Made by a program: the position numbers and the translations under genes. The notes below the pieces were generated by a model that saw only the letters and a list, made by a program, of their open reading frames with translations, was not told the DNA's origin and did not search any database. From Allomuricauda ruestringensis DSM 13258 (GTDB lineage: Bacteria > Bacteroidota > Bacteroidia > Flavobacteriales > Flavobacteriaceae), in the NCBI RefSeq assembly GCF_000224085.1, contig NC_015945.1, positions 2,906,501-2,970,500 of the forward strand: DNA of 64,000 bases, given 5' to 3'. Each line of letters starts with the position of its first letter. Position 1 is the first letter of the stretch. This document shows, in pieces, positions 16,824 through 24,146 of the stretch.

Positions 16824-18277
16824 GGTAAGTTGTTCGTTTCGATCAATGCCCTTTCCAATAAATGCATAAGAAGGTCTATCTCTTTTTTGTGTGTCCTAAA
16901 GGACAGTAGGGCGGCACGAAGGACAAACCTATCATGGATCATAGTGGAGGAGAGGAAGATGCGTCCGTCCGATACAAGGAACCTTAGAATGGCCCTATTG
17001 TGTTCATCATTGTACAGATGATCATCCGGCCTGGCTTCATACCTAAATGCAATAACGGTAAGTTCCGGTTCACAGAGCACCTTAAAGTTTAGCTGTACCA
17101 ATTTCCGATAGAGATAATCGGTCAATACCAGTTTCTCTTCCAAGTAATCGGAAAATACCTTTGGTCCATAAAGTTTTAACGGCAACCACATTCGCGGCCC
17201 CCTAAAATGTTTGCTCAATTCCGGAGAAAGATCGGCGGGGGAGAAATGGTCATTTTGATAGCTATCCTGCATGTAATGTGCCCCTTGTTTAAAGGCCCTT
17301 ACCAAACACTTTAGCTCCTTTACCAGAACAATACCGGATCCGTATGGTAGAAATAGGCCCTTATGGGGATCGAGGATTACGGAATCCGCTTGGTGCAAAC
17401 CCTTGAGTTTGGATTTTCCAGTGGTTGTCAGTGTGAAAAAGCCCCCATAGGCAGCATCCACATGCAACCATATTCCATGTCTTTTGCAAATGGCGCCCAA
17501 TATTTCAATGGGGTCAATAGCACCTATATCCGTGGAACCTGCATTGGCGACGACCAAAAATGGGCTCAGCCCCATTTTGACATCCCTTTCGATCTGTTCC
17601 TCCAGATATTGGGTCGATAGCCTAAATTGTGCATCCAAGGGAATTTTTTGCAGGACACATTCTTCCAATCCAAGCAAATGTATTGCCTTATAAATGCTAT
17701 GGTGTGTCTGCGTGGAGCAATAGATTACACTTGTTCGTACATTCCGGGAGGAGATATCATGGTGTTTTTTGGCACAGGAAAGTGCTGTAAGATTAGCCAA
17801 ACTACCCCCAGAGGTCAAATTCCCACCAAACCCATCCTTGTATCCTATCAATTTTCCGGCCCACTGAATTAGGGCATTTTCCATTTTTACTGCACCAGGG
17901 GACGCATAGAATACCCCAGCGTACCTGTTGGTCAATGCCGCCAGGTAATCCCCCAGTGCAGAACTGAACAGTCCACCACCTGGAATATAGCCCAAATGGC
18001 CACCCGATACAGGGTTTAACCCAGGATCCACTACCGCTTGATCAAAAAAGCTTAGTAGCTCGCCAAGACTCGAGGTATCTTCCCTAATCCTAAATTCCGG
18101 TTCAAGATTTTTAAGAGTTTCGGAATTTGTGTTAAAGGCTTTGATGGTTCCCAAGTTATCCAGAAAACCGTGGCCGAATTCCAATATCAATTTTTCCATT
18201 TTCCTCCGCTGTTCCCCATCCTCCTCCAAAAGGACATTAGGTTTGTTCAGGAAATCTTGGTTTGTTTCTAAAGCCAT
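16820..18277 (-). CDS. Group II PLP-dependent decarboxylase
   Basis: This encodes 485 residues. The PLP fold is shown by LTSGGSLANLTAL (about 155-167), the HVDAAYGG motif (272-279) and DPHKGLFLPYG with the Schiff-base Lys306. This is the aromatic-L-amino-acid/glutamate/diaminobutyrate decarboxylase group; the substrate cannot be read from sequence. It lies 6 bp downstream of the flavin reductase gene and is probably co-transcribed with it and the globin. A distant paralogue lies at 25.7-27.1 kb. Confidence 0.9.
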   Translation of the reverse strand: MALETNQDFLNKPNVLLEEDGEQRRKMEKLILEFGHGFLDNLGTIKAFNTNSETLKNLEPEFRIREDTSSLGELLSFFDQAVVDPGLNPVSGGHLGYIPGGGLFSSALGDYLAALTNRYAGVFYASPGAVKMENALIQWAGKLIGYKDGFGGNLTSGGSLANLTALSCAKKHHDISSRNVRTSVIYCSTQTHHSIYKAIHLLGLEECVLQKIPLDAQFRLSTQYLEEQIERDVKMGLSPFLVVANAGSTDIGAIDPIEILGAICKRHGIWLHVDAAYGGFFTLTTTGKSKLKGLHQADSVILDPHKGLFLPYGSGIVLVKELKCLVRAFKQGAHYMQDSYQNDHFSPADLSPELSKHFRGPRMWLPLKLYGPKVFSDYLEEKLVLTDYLYRKLVQLNFKVLCEPELTVIAFRYEARPDDHLYNDEHNRAILRFLVSDGRIFLSSTMIHDRFVLRAALLSFRTHKKEIDLLMHLLERALIETNNLP

Positions 18278-18283
18278 GGTTCG

Positions 18284-19000
18284 TCAGGAATTTAAGATTT
18301 TGCTCTGTCCAAACTTATAACCTGTTTGGATCCGTTTTTGGTCAACACCTATTTTCATCAAGTGGGTCATCATATCAAATTCGAAGGACTTGGGCCCACA
18401 GATATAAAAATATTGATCTTTTTTTTGAACAATCGATTTTAGGAACCCAAAATCAATACGTCCTGGAAGTTTTTCGCTTGCCGTTGGACTGCTCAACCTC
18501 ATGATGAAATTGCTGCCCAACATTTTCCTCAATCTTTTTTCAAACAATATATCCTCTTTGCTTTTAGTGGCATAGACCAATAAATGGCTTTCCGTGAACT
18601 CGGGACCAAACCTATGGATATAGTCCAGAATGGGCATAAAGGGAACAATGCCCGTGCCGGCGGCAATAAAATGTCCATAACCCCTATATTCAAAAGTATC
18701 CCAGGGCCGACTAAGCTGGATTACCGCGCCTGGCTTTAATGCGGACAAACGGTAGGTCAGACTGTCCTTGTTCGGCCGTATCTTAATGATGAACTCCAGA
18801 CATGGGTCATCTTCGGCACTTATAATCGTAAAGGGAGCCACCTCCAATTCACAACCGGGCTGGTCGATACTCAGTTCCACGGCCTGGCCTGGAATAAAAT
18901 TGAATCCAAAGGGTCTTTGGACCGAAAAGCGGACGACATTGTGGTTGACTTTTTCTTTTTTTACAAGTCTTGTGGTATAGGGAAAGATGAAACCGTTCAT
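18284..19000 (-). CDS. FAD/NAD-binding oxidoreductase, paralogue of the 8.8 kb reductase
   Basis: This encodes 238 residues: an FAD barrel with EVAPFTIIS, an NAD-binding AAGTGIVPFMPILD motif and the C-terminal YFYICGPKSF. The layout is identical to the protein at 8812-9477. It is in the same orientation as the truncated haemoglobin gene (19.4-19.8 kb), with a small gene between them. A reductase of this size together with a single-domain globin would reconstitute a two-component NO dioxygenase like flavohaemoglobin; that is inference. Its own promoter may lie in the 80-bp gap, which contains a GGTTACAAAAAA half-site. Confidence 0.86.
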   Translation of the reverse strand: MNGFIFPYTTRLVKKEKVNHNVVRFSVQRPFGFNFIPGQAVELSIDQPGCELEVAPFTIISAEDDPCLEFIIKIRPNKDSLTYRLSALKPGAVIQLSRPWDTFEYRGYGHFIAAGTGIVPFMPILDYIHRFGPEFTESHLLVYATKSKEDILFEKRLRKMLGSNFIMRLSSPTASEKLPGRIDFGFLKSIVQKKDQYFYICGPKSFEFDMMTHLMKIGVDQKRIQTGYKFGQSKILNS

Positions 19001-19080
19001 AGTACAAATGGTATGTTGGTTACCAATTGGATTAAAATGTGCGGTCTGGGTTACAAAAAATGAAGATAAGCCGATACGGA

Positions 19081-19386
19081 TTATACCGATTTTGAAAAAA
19101 TCACTTCATCCGTTCCCATATGGAACATATCCTTTTTTAGAGTGGAGAGGAGATAGGTGATGATATCCTTTTTTGAAAAGGTCGATTTATATTCAAAACG
19201 GACAGCGCCACTGTTGGCAAAGCATAGATTATGTTCATCGTTGCCATCCGACATATAAGGGATTTCATAATATTGGGCCAAACGTTGTACAAATTCCATT
19301 TTTACATCCAAGGACAGGAGTTCGTCCCTTGAGTACCTAGATCGGTTCGTGGTATTCCCGAAAATTTCTGAAAGTTTGACCTTCAT
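19081..19386 (-). CDS. Small hypothetical protein between globin and reductase genes
   Basis: This encodes 101 residues with no signal peptide or membrane segment; it contains MKVKLSEIFGNTTN and FSKKDIITYLLSTLKKD. The family was not recognised. It begins 9 bp after the globin stop and is clearly part of the same transcript. The single Cys and the mixed charge pattern give no cofactor hint. A role as a partner or regulator of the globin-reductase pair is possible from position only. Confidence 0.65.
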   Translation of the reverse strand: MKVKLSEIFGNTTNRSRYSRDELLSLDVKMEFVQRLAQYYEIPYMSDGNDEHNLCFANSGAVRFEYKSTFSKKDIITYLLSTLKKDMFHMGTDEVIFSKSV

Positions 19387-19395
19387 AAGTCCTTG

Positions 19396-19728
19396 TTATT
19401 CAATATGCTTAAAATATTCAATCTTCAATTGGAACATCTCCGCCATCTTTTCCGCCCGAAACTTGGCCTCAGCGGCTTTTTCACCGGTAAAGTTCTCATC
19501 CCCCGTTTCCATAAAGAGCTGCTTCCATCGGTCAAAATGTGTTCCTTGGACCGGTAGTTTGATATGGGGGGCTAGGGGACTACCATAATAGGTGTGTTCT
19601 CCCAATAGGACCGTTTGCCAAAACCGGTACATTTTTTCCAAATGGGCTGGCCAATTGTCTTGGATTACGCCATTGAAAATATCCGACAATATATCATCAT
19701 TGCGAACCTTGCCATAGAAAATATCCAC
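19396..19728 (-). CDS. Group III truncated haemoglobin, N-terminus disrupted
   Basis: The globin-like reading includes VDIFYGKVRNDDILSDIF, WPAHLEKMYRFWQTVLL and APHIKLPVQGTHFDRW with the proximal His, and is close to the globin at 2.9-3.3 kb. Recognisable globin sequence (EIVTLEEVRQL) continues upstream of the only usable start, the GTG at 19728, to an in-frame TAA at 19762-19764. A GTG at 19776 would give MIQK-stop-EIVTLEEVR. So the gene is either hit by a nonsense mutation, uses a non-standard start, or re-initiates at 19728 without helix A residues. An Rrf2-type operator lies upstream at 19882-19897. Family is firm; functionality is doubtful. Confidence 0.75.
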   Translation of the reverse strand: MDIFYGKVRNDDILSDIFNGVIQDNWPAHLEKMYRFWQTVLLGEHTYYGSPLAPHIKLPVQGTHFDRWKQLFMETGDENFTGEKAAEAKFRAEKMAEMFQLKIEYFKHIE

Positions 19729-19881
19729 CAGTTGCCGTACTTCCTCCAGAGTTACGATTTCTTATTTTTGTATCACTTTTTATAATAAAATAACTATACA
19801 CCAAATTCCATGAATCCATTTTGGATTTTTATAGGAACAGAACCTAAAATTAGCATAAAGATGCGGAGATTTGAAAATTAA

Positions 19882-19897
19882 CGGATATTTTTGTCCG
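19882..19897. promoter_or_regulatory. Inverted-repeat operator between globin and MTHFS genes
   Basis: CGGATATTTTTGTCCG has 6-bp arms allowing a G:T type change, the same pattern as the sites before ccoN, ric and the Rrf2 gene. It lies between divergent genes and most likely serves the globin-reductase operon, although MTHFS starts only 14 bp away. Confidence 0.6.
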
Positions 19898-19910
19898 AAA
19901 TATTCATTGT

Positions 19911-20477
19911 ATGAGTATCCCTGTCAAAACAAAAAAAAAGAAAATTAGAAAACAGATGTTGCGTCAACGGAGCCTTTTGTCCCCTGCCGCCAAGGCCATT
20001 TATGATCAAAATGTCTGTGAAGCCCTATGGCATCTGATGGAACAGAAACGATGCCAAACGGTTCATACCTATCTACCAATGGGTTCCGAAATCAATATTT
20101 TTCCATTTATAAAGCAGTGTTTGGCCCATCAAAAAACAGTTATTTGCCCACAGACCTTGCCCAAAAGGAGGTTTATAAATTTGATCCTTACATCCTTGCA
20201 GGATTTGGAACCTGGGGTTTTCGGAACCAAGCATCCCGCTGGCAAAAGTATATTTGAAGGGACCTATGACATGATTGTGGTTCCTGGGTTGGCGTGTGAT
20301 GGTGATAGGTGTCGACTGGGTTATGGGGGAGGATATTATGATACTTTTGTTGCGGATTGTCCGAAGGCCCACAAAGTAGGGGTTTTTTACCCTTTCCAGC
20401 AAATCGATAAGATACCTCTTGAACCCCATGATATGCAATTGAACGATTTGTTGGTTTGCCAAGCTTGGATGGACTAG
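19911..20477 (+). CDS. 5-formyltetrahydrofolate cyclo-ligase
   Basis: This 188-residue protein has N-terminal RKQMLRQRSLLSP, substrate-binding YLPMGSEIN and the signature LGYGGGYYDTF preceded by VVPGLACD. It converts 5-formyl-THF to 5,10-methenyl-THF using ATP and returns a stable folate form to the one-carbon pool. It is a single gene divergent from the globin cluster. Assignment is firm. Confidence 0.94.
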   Translation: MSIPVKTKKKKIRKQMLRQRSLLSPAAKAIYDQNVCEALWHLMEQKRCQTVHTYLPMGSEINIFPFIKQCLAHQKTVICPQTLPKRRFINLILTSLQDLEPGVFGTKHPAGKSIFEGTYDMIVVPGLACDGDRCRLGYGGGYYDTFVADCPKAHKVGVFYPFQQIDKIPLEPHDMQLNDLLVCQAWMD

Positions 20478-20595
20478 ACTTGATATTGTGCCATAAGATT
20501 TCAAAGACCTCCTTGGCCCTGGAGCAATGGATATCGTCTATTTATTTATGGAAGAGCCATCCTGATGTGTTGTGGTCCTTATTGAAATAACCTTC

Positions 20596-21287
20596 TCAGT
20601 CCTCCCTTCTTACTAGCGAATGAGAAACAATCATTTGGGCAACATCCAGTATATTTGCCTGTTCATAGAGAGTAGGATTTACCGCTGATATCGACAAAAG
20701 TCTACGGACCTTCCCATGGAGAACCTTCAACTGCCTAGCGGCCCCCTTGAGATCTTCTGTACTCCGCACAATTCCCACCTTGTTCCGCATCAATGCTTGG
20801 AGGTTGTGGACATGAAGCTTGACCAATTCGAGATCCACGGGCACGGAACGTTTTTTTTCACAATATGAAATTCTCCTAGGTGGTGGGACAAGTGGATGGG
20901 AACTCAAATGGGTGTAGGTATTATGGGTATATACAAGGGCTTCCAGTAAGAAGTTTGAGGTCAATTTGTTCGCCCCATGAAGTCCAGTCTTTTCACATTC
21001 CCTGCAGGCAAAAAAGTTTTTAATGAAGGTCCTTCCATACCCATCGGCATTAATGCCCCCACAGAAATAAGAGCAGTTGGGACCACAGGTATCAAATCTC
21101 TGTCAATTGGGATGTTATGGCCCAGACATTTCCTGTAAATTGTGGGGAAATGTAATTTGAAGGCATCGGTATTCAAATGTGTGCAGTCGAAAAAGGAATG
21201 GAGTTGCCCTGATGTCATCAGTTCAAATGCAATGCTTTTGAAGACCACATCCCTTAGTGCGAGTTCCCCTCGCTGGTCATGGTTCAC
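20596..21287 (-). pseudogene. nadB: Remnant of L-aspartate oxidase (nadB), C-terminal half with frameshift
   Basis: The minus strand encodes NadB-like sequence in two frames. The first part reads GELALRDVVFKSIAFELM then FPTIYRKC and LIPVVPTA. After a one-base deletion near 21070-21072 (in what should be AHYxCGGI) the frame continues GGINADGYGRTFIKNFFAC, ECEKTGLHGANKLTSNFLLE, then NKVGIVRSTEDLKGA at the C-terminal helical domain. The N-terminal FAD-binding region (about 280 residues) is absent. NadB oxidises aspartate to iminoaspartate in NAD synthesis. An intact copy is expected elsewhere. The 273 bp upstream hold no recognisable gene. Confidence 0.85.
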
Positions 21288-21560
21288 TACCTGAAAATGA
21301 TGCTAAAACATATCTGGCGCAGTTCATTTAAGTTCATTGTATAAAATTAGAACAAGGGTTTAAGGAATAATTAGAATAGGGCAAAAGTTATAAAAAGACT
21401 TATTAATAATAAAATAACCTTTTTATCATTTATATGTATAATCAATATAATCCTTTAATTAGGTGGTCCAACTTAATATCCTAGTGGAAGGCTGGGGATT
21501 TTTAAAAGTACACCTGTAAGAGGTGTGGTAAGAAGGTGCTATCCCGTCCTTAGGGAAGAG

Positions 21561-21908
21561 CTAAGCCAAATACATAAGAATGACTCCCATACTGAACAGC
21601 ACGCTCAAAATCAATATATTGAATGTGGTCAAAGGTTTCAATTGTGCCAATACGGCCCCATTGAACGCCATGCAAAAGATGGTCACAAAGAATAGTAAGG
21701 TCATTTGTACCGCGGTATCTAATGCTCCCATCAACAGTACCATTACTGCTGCAGAGCCCAAACAGCTTTGCCCTATGATTGCTATGGTGGCATAGCCCAT
21801 CTCACCTTTCTTGTATTCCAAGAACAGACGCTTGTGAACGTTGGTAAGGACATTACCTTTGCTTTTAGTTCCAGAATGGGTCATAGGTATTGTCTTTGAA
21901 TTTTTCAT
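21561..21908 (-). CDS. Small membrane protein, three TM segments
   Basis: This encodes 115 residues: a basic N-terminal part, then helices YATIAIIGQSCLGSAAVMVLLMG, MTLLFFVTIFCMAFNGAVLA and TTFNILILSVLFSMGVILMYLA. The family was not recognised. It overlaps the end of the hemerythrin gene by 44 bp in the first-Met frame. A later Met (MTHSGTKSKG or MGYATIAI) could be the true start. It is part of the hemerythrin/ric operon and may be an NO-stress membrane protein. Confidence 0.65.
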   Translation of the reverse strand: MKNSKTIPMTHSGTKSKGNVLTNVHKRLFLEYKKGEMGYATIAIIGQSCLGSAAVMVLLMGALDTAVQMTLLFFVTIFCMAFNGAVLAQLKPLTTFNILILSVLFSMGVILMYLA

Positions 21909-22326
21909 GGTTGTGATATTTTTGTATTAGGTCCAACTGGGCGTCACTGGCAATTTTTTGAATTTCATTAAAGAGCTGGCGTTCCTCATATCGTATATGT
22001 TGTTCCAGTTCCTCTTCAATCTGTACCAACCTCCTGATAGGGTCAACGCTGGAGGTAAATAACCGGACCAATCTGCGATGCTCCCTTAACGCTTTTTTAA
22101 TTTTTGGATTATCCATACCCAAAATGGGAAAGATGTGATTTTCCTCCAATTCAAAATGCGGGATCAAATGGGTCTTAAAGAACCAATCCACATAGGTCTT
22201 TATGCGTTCCGGTGCTACCTTTTTTGAAAGTCCCGTTCGAATCTTCCAACATAGGAGCAGGCCGTGATGGTGTTCACGGCTTACTCCCTGTAGGGCCTTA
22301 TGTCGTTTGATGGGTGTTCCGGCCAT
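21865..22326 (-). CDS. Hemerythrin-domain protein
   Basis: This encodes 153 residues with the HHE hemerythrin pattern: SREHHHGLLLCWKIR, HFELEENHIFPIL, EHRRLVRLF and HIRYEERQLFNEI provide the His/Glu/Asp ligands of a di-iron site. It ends with the DPFWN tail seen in this subgroup. Such proteins bind O2 or NO, or donate iron for Fe-S repair. It starts 7 bp after the ric stop, so it belongs to the ric operon and probably shares its NO-responsive promoter. Confidence 0.9.
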   Translation of the reverse strand: MAGTPIKRHKALQGVSREHHHGLLLCWKIRTGLSKKVAPERIKTYVDWFFKTHLIPHFELEENHIFPILGMDNPKIKKALREHRRLVRLFTSSVDPIRRLVQIEEELEQHIRYEERQLFNEIQKIASDAQLDLIQKYHNHEKFKDNTYDPFWN

Positions 22327-22333
22327 AAGGGCT

Positions 22334-23063
22334 TTAGTTGCTTAGTACTTTTTTTTCCAATGTTTCTGCTTTTGGGAACAGGATATTGTTCTCCAAATGG
22401 ATATGTCGATGAAGATCTTCCTCAAATTCCTGAAGAAGGGAAAAGGCAACCCTATAGGTATTACAGGCATCGGAAGGTGGGGTGTAATCACCGCTCAGGG
22501 CAGCTATTTTTCGGAACCGTTCCCCTTCATTGTCATGCTCCTCCATCATCATTTGAATAGGGTTATGGACTGTACCAAATTGCGGTGGTCCCAAGGTCTT
22601 TCCATCTGCCGTTCCGGCCACCATTCTACGAATCCAGGGGAACAGGACCTGTTCTTCCTTCTTCATGTGCATGGCAAGTTCGCCGGCAGAACCGGTGAAA
22701 TGTTCAAAAATACCAAACAGTTCAGGGTGTTTGTTGCCATGTACGTGACATAGCTTGTTAAGATATTGCTTTAAGATCGGGATACGTTCCTCAACGTACC
22801 GATGGTGCTTTTTTTCGATATAGTCGATCAAAAGATCTAAAGGCCATGTATTGAAATCGGGCTGATCCGATTGACTGTCCCGTTGGACTTCGTCCAGTTC
22901 ATGCAATAGAACTTCCTTGTCCAGACCATTTTTGTCGGCAACTTCCTGTAAGGTCCGATTGCCTTTGCAGCAAAAATCAATTTTATGATTTTTAAAGACC
23001 TGGGCGGGTACGGTAATCCTCGGCCACCATCTGGCCCACTGTTTTTTCCATGGTATCGTTCAT
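22334..23063 (-). pseudogene. ric: RIC/ScdA (YtfE) iron-sulfur cluster repair di-iron protein, frameshifted
   Basis: Reading from the ATG at 23063, MNDTMEKTVGQMVAEDYRT runs to a CCC tract at 23008-23006 and then hits a stop. In the next frame the expected sequence resumes: AQVFKNHKIDFCCKGNRTL, then HELDEVQRDS. The cysteine pair of the ScdA N-terminal domain and the four hemerythrin-like helices (HHRYVEERIP, HMKKEEQVLFPWI, EEHDNEGERF, HRHIHLENNILFP) are all there. One extra C explains the break. RIC proteins repair Fe-S clusters after NO damage. The rest of the gene is not decayed, so the frameshift is recent, programmed, or a sequencing error. Confidence 0.85.
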
Positions 23064-23094
23064 GATATTAGAATTAAATGTTATTTCAATAAAT

Positions 23095-23110
23095 AGGATA
23101 AAAATGTCCT
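23095..23110. promoter_or_regulatory. Inverted-repeat operator before ric
   Basis: AGGATAAAAATGTCCT lies 32 bp upstream of the ric ATG, with the same AATAAAGGACA flank (minus strand) as the ccoN and Rrf2-gene sites. It sits directly after the end of the Rrf2 gene. Confidence 0.65.
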
Positions 23111-23128
23111 TTATTAGTTTAAATTTTT

Positions 23129-23566
23129 TTAACGCTTCAAATAGGTCAGTCCAACTTCCAGTCCCATTGCCAGTTCGTACAAACTGGTATTCTCCAACAT
23201 ATTTTTTAAATCGGTCCTGATATCTACAAACTTGTCATGGAGAGGACAGGGCTGGTTTGCGTTGCACTCCTTGAGACCAAGGCCACAGCCGACATAGGTA
23301 CCATCCCCATCGATGGCATGGACGATACTGCTCAATTTTACGGTATCCATCTCGGTTCGGTCCAACTCAAAGCCACCTGTGGGCCCCTTGACGGATTGGA
23401 TGACCTTATTCCTCGAGAGCTGTTGCAAGATTTTGGCCGTGAAAGCGATCGGAGAATCGATTTCTTCAGCAATTTCATTGACACTGACGCGTCTTCCATC
23501 CAAGGATTGCAGTGCAATATAGGCCACAGCGCGAATACCATACTCACAGGCTTTTGAAAACATCAT
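23129..23566 (-). CDS. Rrf2 family transcriptional regulator (NsrR/IscR-like)
   Basis: This encodes 145 residues. An N-terminal winged helix (MFSKACEYGIRAVAYIAL, VNEIAEEIDSPIAFTAKILQQL, GPTGGFEL) is followed by the three-cysteine Fe-S ligand cluster YVGCGLGLKECNANQPCPLH (about 92-112). In NsrR and IscR such cysteines hold a cluster that reacts with NO or reports cluster status. Placement beside ric, plus matching operators at its own promoter and before ccoN, the globin and ric, argues for an NO-sensing repressor. The exact sensory role is inferred. Confidence 0.9.
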   Translation of the reverse strand: MMFSKACEYGIRAVAYIALQSLDGRRVSVNEIAEEIDSPIAFTAKILQQLSRNKVIQSVKGPTGGFELDRTEMDTVKLSSIVHAIDGDGTYVGCGLGLKECNANQPCPLHDKFVDIRTDLKNMLENTSLYELAMGLEVGLTYLKR

Positions 23567-23584
23567 TGCTAAATTTATTCATTA

Positions 23585-23623
23585 CAAAGATAACATTAAT
23601 TTTAATTCGGATAAAAATGTCCT
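23585..23623 (-). promoter_or_regulatory. Autoregulated promoter of the Rrf2 gene
   Basis: On the minus strand AGGACATTTTTATCCG (23623-23608) is followed after 16 bp by the TATCTTTG -7 box (23592-23585), then the ATG about 19 bp later. The identical layout occurs at 7216-7254. The operator covers the -33 region, which fits autorepression. Confidence 0.65.
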
Positions 23624-23814
23624 TTATTATTTTCCCGAATCGGGACTGCCAATCGGTCCCAAATATATACTTTATGCTAAAGAAGGATGGCATACTTGAA
23701 ACTTATATTCGATTTCGGTTTAGGACCCTCAATAAAAGCGGGCTATATAGTATTGATAAACTCGCCAAAGCAGGGATTTCCGTATAATCATTAAAGATGG
23801 GCAATGTCGCCAAG

Positions 23815-23963
23815 CTGGATGGGACGGACAATGAGAACCACTAAAACGGAAAGTTTGAGCCATTTTTTATTCTACTGTAAATGAGTGAGTCAATGACTTA
23901 TTTGTAATTTAACTATGCTCACTTTTTTCCAGCGAAGGTGGTATACCATGCCCGTTTTTTGCA
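23815..23963. repeat. IS-derived repeat, copy 1
   Basis: About 150 bp match 55201-55351 closely, from TGGATGGGACGGACAATGAG through CTATGCTCACTTTTTTCC to GTGGTATACC-ATGCCCGTTTTTTGCA. The last 26 bp also occur at 30771-30796. No transposase frame is attached here. The rest of this gap (23624-23814) shows no gene. Confidence 0.75.
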
Positions 23964-24078
23964 AACAACCTTGTGTAACATTAAAGCAAAAAAAAGCGAC
24001 ATAAGATTAAACTAATGCCGCTTTATATGTTTTCACAACGGAATAATCCTTATTGTGAATATGGACTTTGTTAATTAT

Positions 24079-24116
24079 GCTCTGTGGCTCTTCCATTTTA
24101 GAGAAACCCACAGAGC
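24079..24116. terminator. Strong stem-loop downstream of the ClC gene
   Basis: GCTCTGTGG pairs with CCACAGAGC, with an inner TCT/AGA, about 30 bp past the ClC stop. There is no T-run on either side. The rest of 23964-24146 shows nothing else recognisable. Confidence 0.5.
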
Positions 24117-24146
24117 AGAAAATTCTACCTTAACCTAATACTTGGA

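Noticed and set aside
23512..23787. Plus-strand frame of 91 codons over the Rrf2 promoter
   Set aside because: It crosses the operator and promoter of the Rrf2 gene and overlaps its start; no domain is seen.
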